Assembly (NCBI GenBank): GCA_964019135.1
Contig: OZ025257.1
Coordinates: 41,061,798 to 41,125,797 of the forward strand
Direction: 5' to 3'
Source: Arenicola marina
Lineage: Eukaryota > Annelida > Polychaeta > Arenicolidae
DNA length: 64,000 bases
In this document: piece after piece, positions 27,501-33,301 of the stretch
How the letters are laid out: every line of letters begins with the position of its first letter
Numbering within the stretch: position 1 is the first letter of the stretch
The notes under the pieces: model-generated
Databases searched by the model: none
Told to the model about the DNA's origin: nothing
The model's input: the letters and a program-made list of their open reading frames with translations, nothing else
Made by a program: the position numbers and the translations under genes

Positions 27501-30500
27501 CCATCGAGGACCACGAGTAGTTCTCATTCCATCGAGGACCACCAGTAGTTCCCATTCCATCGAGGACCACCAGTAGTTCCCATTCCATCGAGGACCACCA
27601 GTAGTTCCCATTCCATCGAGGACCACCAGTAGTTCCCATTCCATCGAGGACCACCAGTAGTTCCCATTCCATCGAGGACCACGAGTAGTTCTCATTCCAT
27701 CGAGGACCACCAGTAGTTCCCATTCCATCGAGGACCACCAGTAGTTCCCATTCCATCGAGAACCACCAGTAGTTCCCATTCCATCGAGAACCACCAGTAG
27801 TTCCCATTCCATCGAGGACCACCAGTAGTTCCCATTCCATCGAGGACCACGAGTAGTTCTCATTCCATCGAGGACCACCAGTAGTTCCCATTCCATCGAG
27901 GACCAACAGTAGTTCCCATTCCATCGAGTCCCCATTGACATGATATGATACGATATATGTTTAGTTCAACATGCCCTCAAAAATAGAAAAAAATACCAAA
28001 ATCTCCTCCAGCATAGACATGGTAGGACCCAGTGTTCCGAGTGCGCTAGAATTGCATAAGGAGAGTGTCAACGTACCCCTTGGCCAAAAGTGTCCATTGC
28101 CGACCACCTGAAATCCTGTTTAGGATACGTGATAATTGGCCAAAAAGCTCCTGAAATTAACTGCCAGAAGCTTGTTATAAGTCTCCGTTCGGTGGAGGGG
28201 GCCGGCCCGATAGCTCAGTGGGTTAGAACGCTCCCCTTGAGTGCTCTGGCCGACTGAGAGCCTAACGGCAGGTGGATCGGTGGTTCGATCCCCGCTGTGG
28301 TCATGTCTGTGTGGTCGCAGGATAAAGATCCCATGTCCTTCTTCGCAAAACGTATGGGGTAACCCTCGGGGACATGGCTCCACTTTCCCTTCCTTCTCCC
28401 ATTGACGCGATATGGCCAAAAGTGGTTAAAGCGTCCTGAATATATAACCAACCATCCATCCTCATCTCCAGTGCGGTGTCCGAGTCGACTGAGTTCTCCT
28501 TCGAGCTTCGCCTCTACGAGGTCATCCAGACGGACAAGTGCAAGGTCAAGGTCACTCCTGGATCGGTCATGATCGGACTGCGCAAGGCCGCGAGGGGCAC
28601 TTGGCCCCGCCTGCTGCGAGACAAGCGCAAGGTGGGCGCGGGGGGGGGGGGGGGGTCAGTGGGGGGGGGGGATTGCTGGAAATCAACTGGACTGATATTG
28701 TACCAAGGCATAGTTTCGCATGTAAAGGTAAAAGCGGCTATTCTCGAGCCAAATGTGACTCACCCGTTGTAACGTTGGTTGGTGACATATCATTGTTTTA
28801 TTGCATGATGTACCTGAGGTACAAGGAAATACAAAAAAATGAATTGCATGAAGAAAAAAAAAGTGTTCATTTCTTTTGAGTGTGCTTTTAATGCAAAAAA
28901 TGACCAATATTCACAAGTTTTATATTTCCATAGCATTACATAACTAAATATTCCCTACTGTCTAAATACCATACCTATGGATTTTTTTTTCTCATAAATG
29001 CAATCTTAGGGGCCTATTCTGACACATTGTTGACTATGAAATCAATAGAAGTGGAAGTGGCAGTGAATAGCCGCTTTTATCTTTAATAACCCCCTTCAAT
29101 GCCCAATATTGTTCGCCAATGGGTTCAACTATTGCCATTCTGGTACCATAGTTTAGCCAGAGTATATGCTTAAGCAGCGTGCTTCAAAATTGGGGTTCAA
29201 ATTAAAGTTCGAAGCCGAGATCTCTGTACGGTCTTATTTAACTGAACAGTGGAGATGTTTGGAGCTTTTGCTCTTCTTTAGACTGGCATGAATATTTGGA
29301 CGGAGTCGTTAACCGTGGAAATAGTGAAGATTTTATAATAGACCCGTTCTATTAGCTTTATTAACCATAAATCGTTATTAAACCATTGATCAGTGGTCAT
29401 TGTGGACAGTGTGTAACAATCTTCTTTGAAATGTCTTGTGGACGAGGTCTATTAACCGTTTCTGTTTTTCTTTCCAGCTTCCCTTCGTCTACAATGATTA
29501 TGAAAAGTTTGCGGACAGCTCCTCAGAATCTTCAAATGACGACGAACCAACTTCTTGTCCGCTGGACTTGAGTAAACGTTAGTAGTTTATTTTAATGAAG
29601 CAGTTCCATTTCGGTTTTCAGTTTTTATAGTAGCCTCATTACCAATATAAATGTGCATATGTGAAAGATGGGGTTATTATTTCATGGAATGAATAGTCGC
29701 ATTACCAGTTTATGAATGACGAGACGTGGAAAGCTGTCGTTTCACAATGCAGATATAAAGACCATTGCTTCGAGAGGTCAGCAGCCGATCAATAATGTAC
29801 ACGTGTTCTTGTTAGTACACCGGCTATGTCACCATGGTTAAGCCAGTGAACCGTCTTTCACCCGACTGCTCCGTATATCAACTTCAACACTAGTTTATAA
29901 GCAAATGAATTCGTAGGAAACTATCTTGCCTCCAAGCCGTCCGGAAGTTACATAAGCCCAAATAAAAAACCGAAAAAGACAAGAGGCGCACGAGCGCATA
30001 ACTAAAAACCGACAACAATGCGGCCAAAGGTCACACGGCCACAACCAGTAATCTCCTCGGGTGGTGGCGGAGGGAAGGGGGATGGGACGGTTAGGTGTCG
30101 CAGGCTGTCCAGTGATCTTTTTGGTATTTGCTTCACCAGGCGCAATTTCAAAATGTCGTGAATTGCTGTAATTGCTTCTATTGTTGCAAAAGTCAGAGGT
30201 ATTTTGTTTTTGCGTCCGGATATATTTTTAAATCAACACTAGTGTCTGTCAAGTTCTAATAATGAAAATACAGGTACAGCTGAGCAGCATATAAGAAATG
30301 TTCTAAAAAAGCATTTTCTCGGTAATATAACTTTTTGTCATTTGTTTGTCCGGAATAATGTTGCTACATATGCTATTTAAGTCATACTTTTTGCTTCTAT
30401 TTTCCTACTTTTGTCCTACTTTTTCTGTATTTCCATTCCTACTTTTGTCCTACTTTTTCATGAGGGTGTGCTGGACAGCCTGGTTACGGTTAGAGTTAGC

Positions 30501-30805
30501 CCTAAGCTAAAGGGAGGGGGTAGGGTAGGCCCCAGGCTCGGGCTCGGGGCAATTACTGGCTGATCCATCCTCGTACATGTACCGTGTGATACGCATTGTC
30601 AATATGATTTTATTATCGGCCAGGCAACGTGTACAGACACGTGTCCTTCATCCCGAGAGAGCCGCTTGGGGGCGCCACCATCCCCAGGGGGATGCCGCCG
30701 GAAATGGACGAGAGCAGCGACGAGGATGACGATTCTGTGGACTCCTCGGACGAACTTCTCGGACTGCGAGACTCCAACGCTAAGTACGACTACTTCCGGC
30801 TCTGA
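337..30805 (+). CDS. Gene A: Tudor - armadillo repeat - CS domain protein (18 visible exons, 5' end missing)
   Basis: Eighteen exons join in phase without a stop into about 669 residues ending at TGA 30,803-30,805. Domain order: extended Tudor (A1-A3; WYRGKV and FLDYGD motifs), armadillo-type alpha-helical repeats (A4-A12), a basic Ser/Pro linker (A13-A14), a CS/p23-like domain (A15-A16; LWAQTRWDVLLTVKV and TWPRLL), then an acidic tail (A17-A18). Tudor domains bind methylarginine, often on Piwi proteins, and CS domains bind Hsp90 or client proteins, so a germ-granule scaffold or co-chaperone role is an inference. TDRD12/Yb proteins also join Tudor and CS but carry a helicase, which is absent from the part seen here. 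The first exon starts in phase 2, so more coding sequence lies upstream. The gene converges with gene B. Several introns hold large minisatellites, four of which include copied splice sites. Confidence 0.85.
513..931 (+). other. Intron A1-A2, nothing recognised
   Basis: Ordinary intron sequence with one T-run near 830. I see no repeat, RNA gene or element in it. Confidence 0.5.
932..1020 (+). CDS. A2: extended Tudor (SN-like part)
   Basis: Begins after ttctctttcag in phase 1 and encodes GDGDWGEEAGDV followed by EKVLVAK. I end it at gccaag|gtggtt because AK then joins VVSRSN of A3, the usual form of an extended Tudor strand. An alternative donor at 1,047/1,048 (ctt|gtaggc) is also in phase and would add nine residues. 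Confidence 0.7.
1400..2930 (+). repeat. 60-bp minisatellite built from the A3 acceptor (about 25 copies)
   Basis: Regular 60-bp units, each holding ccttgtta(c/t)ag followed by gtgaatcggtcag. The last, more diverged units run directly into the real A3 acceptor ttgtgccag|gtggtgagtcggtc, so a unit is about 42 intron bases plus about 18 exon bases. Units differ mainly at acaggggg/ataggtgg and ggaggt/ggagtg. Confidence 0.95.
2931..3074 (+). CDS. A3: extended Tudor C-terminal part
   Basis: Forty-eight codons, phase 0 to 0. HRYGIELVDTTNEYDVDL and ALVATGAA match the last strands and helix of the SN-like fold that wraps a Tudor domain. The acceptor ttgtgccag|gtggtgagtcgg is the final, functional unit of the 60-bp array that precedes it. 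The donor is gag|gtacgc. Confidence 0.8.
3075..3384 (+). other. AT-rich intron start
   Basis: Repetitive aataatat/aatataaa sequence between about 3,110 and 3,285, then unique sequence up to the 43-bp array. Confidence 0.6.
3385..7785 (+). repeat. 43-bp minisatellite (about 100 copies)
   Basis: Unit gagcttgaacaatgataact followed by gaggtatacagtctggtatg plus 3 bases. Variants with aaagtcttgtatgctt and a shortened version (aatgaaccaagg) recur in blocks, showing higher-order amplification. It fills the A3-A4 intron. A unit has no stop in any minus-strand frame, which explains the very long open frames on that strand. Confidence 0.95.
7829..7909 (+). CDS. A4: start of helical-repeat region
   Basis: Twenty-seven codons, phase 0 to 0, between a strong polypyrimidine acceptor (ttttttttgttcag) and the donor cag|gtaaag. 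Encodes DQFAVEDDGMGLASRI and FCRQLLCEQ. It looks like a linker leading into an amphipathic helix. No family motif of its own. Confidence 0.7.
8090..8210 (+). repeat. Dispersed repeat, copy 1
   Basis: The stretch gacgtagtacacaagaaa ... cacacgagatt ... ggcttaacaacatg matches 27,014-27,125 with moderate divergence. Its family is not recognised. The rest of 7,910-8,874 shows nothing else I can support. Confidence 0.5.
8875..8921 (+). CDS. A5: short armadillo helix exon
   Basis: Forty-seven bases encoding QQRATEIQHLVVGNL, phase 0 to 2. I chose the acceptor agaccag|cag because it is the only nearby AG that matches A4 (phase 0) and gives the frame that A6 needs. The donor is ctccg|gtcagt. The last 23 exon bases and the donor are then repeated about ten times downstream. 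Confidence 0.6.
8899..9215 (+). repeat. 32-bp minisatellite built from the A5 donor (about 10 copies)
   Basis: The first unit is the end of exon A5 itself: catctagtggtcggcaatct, ccg and then the donor gtcagta. Each later unit repeats the 23 exon bases and 9 intron bases. Point differences increase toward the far end. Confidence 0.92.
9739..9867 (+). CDS. A6: armadillo helices
   Basis: Starts after ttgtacag in phase 2 and encodes VRDDLVQSGVL, CTVILLECV and TVQLLLVTLVKLYEGSEQ, a typical hydrophobic armadillo helix pattern. The donor gagca|gtaagt is the first of many; the last 56 exon bases plus the first 18 intron bases form the unit of the following 2.5-kb array. Reading on through the donor meets a stop at once (CAG TAA), so the first donor is the coding one. 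Confidence 0.8.
9812..12325 (+). repeat. 70/74-bp minisatellite built from the A6 donor (about 35 copies)
   Basis: Unit = last 56 bases of exon A6 (ccacagtgcagctactgctg ... gagca) plus the first 18 intron bases (gtaagtgtctttaagtgg). Two classes alternate: 74-bp units that keep the donor gtaagt and 70-bp units lacking four bases (gagcagtgtcttt), which destroys it. The first copy is the coding exon. Confidence 0.95.
12847..12907 (+). CDS. A7: armadillo helix
   Basis: Phase 2 to 0, acceptor tttctgcag, donor aag|gtagga. Encodes NSEVLQRVKGVGVMCALLDK. With A6 it reads GSEQNSEVLQR, joining smoothly across the phase-2 junction. Confidence 0.75.
13170..17665 (+). repeat. 17-bp minisatellite (about 260 copies)
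   Basis: Units gtaa(c/t)acaggactg followed by ttt, gcc or gtc. It fills most of the A7-A8 intron. Blocks of about 320 bp recur (for example the series near 14.2-14.5 and 14.7-14.9 kb). Each unit carries an acceptor-like tttgtaacacag|g on the sense strand of gene A. Confidence 0.95.
17772..17842 (+). CDS. A8: armadillo helix
   Basis: Phase 0 to 2, acceptor gggtgacag, donor aagag|gtgagc. Encodes ACDDHSPVVETIIWGVKELT. It lies about 100 bp past the end of the 17-bp array that fills most of the intron before it. Confidence 0.75.
17843..18906 (+). other. Intron A8-A9, nothing recognised
   Basis: Unique-looking AT-rich intron sequence. I see no element, array or RNA gene in it. Confidence 0.5.
18907..18982 (+). 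CDS. A9: armadillo helix
   Basis: Phase 2 to 0, acceptor ggtgttttcag, donor tcg|gtgggt. Encodes CLEALHNLGGVRLVSKAML, then ASGQIS. A Mutator-like foldback element is inserted only a few bases after the donor, which is left intact. Confidence 0.75.
18999..20447. mobile_element. Mutator-like foldback element with about 370-bp inverted ends and a 9-bp target duplication
   Basis: Starts tagccccagttctgtggctg and ends with its reverse complement. The inverted ends run about 19,000-19,370 and 20,080-20,447 and look about 97 % alike. CCTCTGTCT flanks it on both sides (18,990-18,998 and 20,448-20,456). Nine-base target duplications and long inverted ends fit Mutator-like elements. No transposase is present. 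Poly-G/poly-C runs lie in the middle (about 19,385, 19,530, 20,055). Each tip is itself a small palindrome. Confidence 0.8.
20490..20660 (+). repeat. 12-13-bp repeat (ttccacgttattt-like)
   Basis: About thirteen imperfect units of t(t/g)tccacgt(t/g)(a/g)t directly after the foldback element. Confidence 0.75.
20690..20855 (+). mobile_element. Degraded SINE copy
   Basis: Keeps weak matches to the body (gataaagattccat, ttcttctcaaag) and tail (gtcgcgatatgacc) of the main SINE. Old copy. Confidence 0.5.
20884..21062 (+). CDS. A10: armadillo helices
   Basis: Phase 0 to 2, acceptor ggcctgacag, donor cacag|gtaagt. Encodes VMCVGSHVMVRLAQNV, NPLWVRALVHTLHTA and CLRTLELLAKH, two to three helices of the repeat region with a Gly/Pro-rich loop between them. 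Confidence 0.75.
21110..21265 (+). mobile_element. SINE, 5'- and 3'-truncated
   Basis: Starts within the B-box part (ggatcggtggttcgcgcccc) and continues through ggatgaagatcccatg to the ccccggggacatggctc part. Confidence 0.75.
21548..21604 (+). mobile_element. SINE tail fragment
   Basis: The segment ttgacgcgatatgaccagaa through tatacaaccaacc matches the 3' end of the main SINE and stands immediately before the next full copy. Confidence 0.7.
21610..21850 (+). mobile_element. Nearly full-length tRNA-derived SINE
   Basis: tRNA-like head with A box (atagctcagttggttagagc) and B box (ggttcgagccc), body ggataaagatcccatgtctt, then ccccggggac and a tail ending atacaaccaacc. Internal pol III promoter boxes are readable. 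A few bases are missing near the tail. Confidence 0.85.
21855..24182 (+). mobile_element. SINE split by a retroelement insertion
   Basis: The head and body (21,855-22,004, atagctcagtgggttagagc ... gcaaagagtaggg) and the matching tail (24,092-24,182, gacatggcttcgctctt ... gacgcgatatgaccagaatt) make one SINE when the 2.1 kb between them is removed. Confidence 0.7.
22005..24091 (+). mobile_element. Fossil of an envelope-bearing retroelement (errantivirus/gypsy-like), broken
   Basis: The first part (about 22,015-22,930) resembles an F-type envelope protein: a signal-peptide-like start (MKISLLVLLTLCAISARA) and, further on, a segment like the region after the furin site of gypsy-type envelopes (GLLNMVGSLSKSLFGTATED). 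No gag or pol was seen. The remaining 1.1 kb is AT-rich 3' sequence with an internal duplication (about 23,250-23,520) and AATAAA near the end. It is broken by several changes and old. It is nested inside a SINE. Confidence 0.6.
24320..24395 (+). CDS. A11: armadillo helix (canonical H3)
   Basis: Phase 2 to 0. Encodes WRDCIRKYGGVKVICEQLES; the stretch RKYGGVKVICEQL matches the conserved Gly-containing turn and third helix of armadillo repeats. The donor is gag|gtaagc. Confidence 0.8.
24659..24759 (+). CDS. A12: armadillo helices
   Basis: Phase 0 to 2, acceptor ttcgtcag, donor caaag|gtattt. Encodes IVAQAIKTLKVIANNNRFN, then DLNLKDILQ, again armadillo-like. The donor with its last exon bases recurs about 130 bp downstream. 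Confidence 0.75.
24745..24970 (+). repeat. Tandem duplication of the A12 donor region
   Basis: About 100 bp starting in the end of exon A12 (ttgcaaag|gtatttac ... gaggattgtatttt) recurs from about 24,873 (tcgcaaaggtatttacacaa ... gaggattgtatttctgtgtt), so the donor exists twice. Confidence 0.75.
25145..25325 (-). mobile_element. Three tandem tRNA-like SINE heads (second family)
   Basis: On the minus strand each has an A box (tagctcagtcggtaagcagg) and the first two a B box (gggttcgaaccc). They differ from the main SINE. They lack a proper cloverleaf end, so they are SINE heads, not tRNA genes. Confidence 0.6.
25330..25392 (+). repeat. 14-bp repeat (ctagggaggcccg)
   Basis: Four to five units of ctagggaggccc(a/g)c, directly extending the end of the SINE heads before it. 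Confidence 0.8.
25460..25603 (+). CDS. A13: end of helical repeats and basic linker
   Basis: Phase 2 to 2, acceptor aatttgcag, donor aacaa|gtgaga. Encodes LSKDGRHSEDTRRTCEDFY, LHDVTRREM and then a Gly/Ser/Pro-rich disordered stretch (GARGSPARPTGSVANGNK). Confidence 0.7.
25828..26244. mobile_element. hAT-like short element, copy 1
   Basis: Begins CAGGCCGTCCAG and ends near-complementarily (GTACAGCCTG). Its interior matches the copy at 30,101-30,482 over its whole length (gcgcaatttca, gaattgctgtaa, aataatgttgctacat). Ends starting CAGG fit hAT-type MITEs. No clear target duplication. Confidence 0.55.
26343..26420 (+). CDS. A14: linker exon
   Basis: Phase 2 to 2, acceptor gtctttcgag, donor gaagaa|gtaagt. 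Encodes ASPKRQEIQNEPLPPKFCSN and EIALKK, a charged, Pro-rich linker before the CS domain. It is supported mainly by frame continuity and good splice sites. Confidence 0.65.
26575..26640 (+). repeat. 30-bp direct repeat, two copies
   Basis: Two copies of ggtaattgta(t/g)tcggcgtgg ctggtcaaca in tandem. Confidence 0.8.
27014..27125 (+). repeat. Dispersed repeat, copy 2
   Basis: Matches 8,090-8,210 (gtagtacacaagaaa, cacacgagatt, ggcttaaca). The element type is unknown. Confidence 0.5.
27232..27348 (+). CDS. A15: CS (p23-like) domain, first half
   Basis: Phase 2 to 2. Encodes ARPEVLWAQTRWDVLLTVKV, then KDVSG and ITEDSVTF. The W-x-Q-T/S and alternating hydrophobic strand pattern is typical of CS/p23 domains. 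The donor is ttcag|gtacgt. Confidence 0.8.
27474..27930 (+). repeat. 28-bp minisatellite (about 16 copies)
   Basis: Unit catcgaggaccaccagtagt plus tcccattc in the intron after A15. It does not include exon sequence. Confidence 0.95.
28196..28460 (+). mobile_element. Full-length tRNA-derived SINE
   Basis: Head cccgatagctcagtgggtta with B box tggttcgatcccc, body ggataaagatcccatgtcct, ctcggggacatggctccact, then gacgcgatatggccaaaagt and tail gaatatataaccaacc. The A16 acceptor follows about 10 bases later. Confidence 0.88.
28472..28631 (+). CDS. A16: CS domain, second half
   Basis: Phase 2 to 0. Encodes TEFSFELRLYEVIQTDKCKV, VTPGSVMIGLRKA and TWPRLLRDKRK; the closing W-P-R-L-L resembles the end of other CS domains. 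The acceptor ctcatctccag falls about 20 bases after the tail of a full-length SINE. Confidence 0.8.
28632..29477 (+). other. Intron A16-A17
   Basis: Begins with two poly-G runs (about 28,638-28,670). After that I see only unique AT-rich sequence. Confidence 0.5.
29478..29577 (+). CDS. A17: acidic tail exon
   Basis: Phase 0 to 1, acceptor tttctttccag, donor aaac|gttagt. Encodes LPFVYNDYEKFADSSSESSN, then DDEPTSCPLDLSKR. The acidic Ser-rich run resembles casein-kinase-2 target tails of p23-like co-chaperones. Confidence 0.75.
30101..30482. mobile_element. hAT-like short element, copy 2
   Basis: CAGGCTGTCCAG at the left end and CTGGACAGCCTG at the right end are exact inverted repeats of 12 bases. 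The interior carries several tcctacttttgtcctacttt units. It matches copy 1 at 25.8 kb. Confidence 0.65.
30624..30805 (+). CDS. A18: terminal exon of gene A
   Basis: Starts in phase 1 and ends at TGA. Encodes NVYRHVSFIPREPLGG, then MDESSDEDDDSVDSSDELLG and KYDYFRL at the C-terminus. The acidic run is probably disordered. The 3' UTR would hold the 29-bp array at 30.97-31.26 kb. Confidence 0.8.
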
Positions 30806-30971
30806 TCTCGCGAGACCAGCGCCGAACAATCACGTGATACCCCTGGTTGTTGACCTCTCATCGCTGTCGATGGGTGGACGGCATGGAGGAAAAAGGGTTG
30901 CACGTGTTTCTGTTGCGTTTAGATGGCATATGAAAGCTAAGAGGGATTGTGTGATTCATAATGGACGACCG

Positions 30972-31262
30972 AATATTGTGTGATCCACGGTAGACAGCCG
31001 CACATTGTGTGATCCACGGTAGACAGCCGCACATTGTGTGATCCACGGTAGACAGCCGCACATTGTGTGATCCACGGTAGACAGCCGCACGTTGTGTGAT
31101 CCAAGGTAGACAGCCGCACATTGTGTGATCCACGGTAGACAGCCGCACGTTGTGTGATCCACGGTAGACCACCGCACGTTGTGTGATCCACGGTAGACCA
31201 CCGCACATTGTGTGATCCACGGTAGACAGCCGCACGTTGTGTGATCCACGGTAGACCACCGC
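30972..31262 (+). repeat. 29-bp minisatellite in the gene A 3' UTR (about 10 copies)
   Basis: Unit cacattgtgtgatccacggt plus agacagccg, starting about 165 bp after the gene A stop, so it is probably transcribed as 3' UTR. Confidence 0.92.
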
Positions 31263-31754
31263 ATGTTGACAGCTGACGGCAGACACTCAATACATTGTGT
31301 CGGCATAGAACATTGAAAGCTTCCCGCTACCGACTTGGAACAGCCGCAGATCGTGCTCCACGATGGACAACCAAACATTGTGTCACCCGTGACAGCTGAA
31401 TGGGCAGCAGTTGCCCCTTCATACTCACACGCACTGAATGCAACTGTCAGCGATAGAACACTCTTAGTAGACTGATCGTAGACCGTGTCCTGCTGCCTAC
31501 TTTAATTTAGATTTATTAATATCTCCGTCGCAATTGAGTTGTTATTATAACCCGAACAAGCCAAATTTAGGTGGACCATGGCCTGCTGTTGTGTGCATGT
31601 GGGCCGGTATTGAGGTTTCGTGGCGTCGAAACTTTCATTCAGTTTAATTTGTACTTATTATAGCTGATCTTTGCAAGTATGTACGTCTTGCGTCAGTAAC
31701 TGATTAATATTCTGGTCACGATTAAGATGTACCATCAAGATAAATGCATTTTTG

Positions 31755-31760
31755 AATAAA
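31755..31760 (+). promoter_or_regulatory. Possible poly(A) signal of gene A
   Basis: AATAAA in gaataaataaatcg, about 950 bp after the gene A stop. It is the first clear hexamer I see on this strand downstream of the stop. No transcript evidence. Confidence 0.3.
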
Positions 31761-32345
31761 TAAATCGATTTTAATACTGTGAGAAGTTCAGTTGCGCAAT
31801 TCAACTCCTTACCTTAGCGTGGCGAAGTAAGGAACCTGAATGTGATGTGATGGAAGGATGACACTACGCCACATACGTAAATGACACATGCATTGATGGG
31901 CACAATTAGGCCGAAAACATGGTTTCAGTAGCATGTTCAGTCCTTGCTTGGCGAAAGACTGAATCATGAGACTTGAACGTTCATTTTATGTGGAAATGTC
32001 TTATTTTGCCATAATATTCACCTTAGCGGTAGTTTTATGGAATCGTTCCCAGCCCCGTAAAACTGAATGAAAAAGGTTCTTATGTTTTGTGGGGCGAATG
32101 CGCATGCGCGCCATGTTGGATTTAGTGAACGTCGTTTTGGCGTCATCAAGGAACAGACGTGCGCACTAGAAGTCTTAGTCACATGCCGGAAAAGGTTGTG
32201 TCTGTGATGTCGTTGTCACTCGTGTATCCTCACTTGCCTTCGCCCCCTATTATCGCTCGTATTTCTAACGTCATTATTGCCCACAAATCCATCCTAATAT
32301 ATAACTTAATCAAAAAAATAAAATCATTCGGATCTGAGAATGAAA

Positions 32346-32351
32346 TTTATT
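32346..32351 (-). promoter_or_regulatory. Possible poly(A) signal of gene B (tail b)
   Basis: AATAAA on the minus strand about 790 bp past the tail b stop. If used, the transcript ends of genes A and B stay about 0.6 kb apart. No transcript evidence. Confidence 0.25.
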
Positions 32352-33137
32352 GACTATTCGTTGTAAAATCAGCTTCAAATCCTCGTATTAACACAATTTT
32401 GTAACTTCTATGGCTCTTCGCGCCAATGGGGGAACTAATGTTTAGATTGATCAAATTTCAATACAAATAAACACATTGGCCCTGTACAACACCAAATGAT
32501 ATGTTTTCGTTAAAAATATCGTTACTAAAACTCTATTGCATTAAAATCCATATATTTCCATGTAAATATTTTGTTGATAGAAACACTATTACAATTCGAT
32601 TGCATTAAAACCCTTAAAAGTCTTTTGTTTCAAATTTCCGAAGGTTTTACAGATTTACAAAAAGCCAGGGTACATAGCTACAAAATTGTGCACCTTTAAG
32701 CATTCAAAATATATACGACGCAGAATATATAATGTGAAAGACTGTGGTCGAGAACTAGTAGGTCTACAAACCGGTATTGTTGAGGTTAATATGTGTTCAA
32801 CTTAAGAAAAGAAGCCCATATCGTGAATATAGATCCACTGCTGATCCAACTCATATTCCATTAAAAGCGTTTGTCTTTTCGGTTGCAAATATAAAAAAGT
32901 GGTCCTGTTTCAAGTGTCCTTCGCTCTCACTCACAACATTTTGATTAAGCGCGGATGTAGAATACACACAATGTATTTAATTAAGGAGACTTCGTGTTCA
33001 TCACTCGAGTGGTTCGACCTGATGAAACGAGATAGTTGTGTAGAAACCGCGTCTGGGGGAAAAGTGACGCCATCATTCTTCCTACTTCGCGACGTTCCCG
33101 TTGTTCCCGCTGTGTCACGTGTGCGCTCACCGCGAGA

Positions 33138-33301
33138 TTAGCGCTTCAGCACCATGGCAACGGCGCTCAGCAGCAGGACGGCCAGTGTGGTTGCGGACAG
33201 GCAGGTGGCGCCACCGCCGCGTCCATACTCGCTGGGTCTGTTGATTGGCGGTCTCTGGGAGCCGTCCCCCGGGGGAACCCAGCCCCCTGTCGAGTCTGGA
33301 C
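33138..33301 (-). CDS. Tail b, exon 2: Gly/Pro-rich GPI-type C-terminus
   Basis: Phase 1 start after gggatcaccag, stop TAA at 33,138-33,140. Encodes [33 protein letters not shown] and a hydrophobic end [20 protein letters not shown]. Small residues (GGGA) before a hydrophobic C-terminal run fit a GPI attachment signal, as in CD109. It lies 7.7 kb beyond tail a with a 58-bp array between. Confidence 0.75.

Larger units (their letters stand above)
31290..33137. other. Space between the convergent genes
   Basis: AT-rich unique sequence with candidate poly(A) signals for both genes. I see no gene or element in it. Confidence 0.5.
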
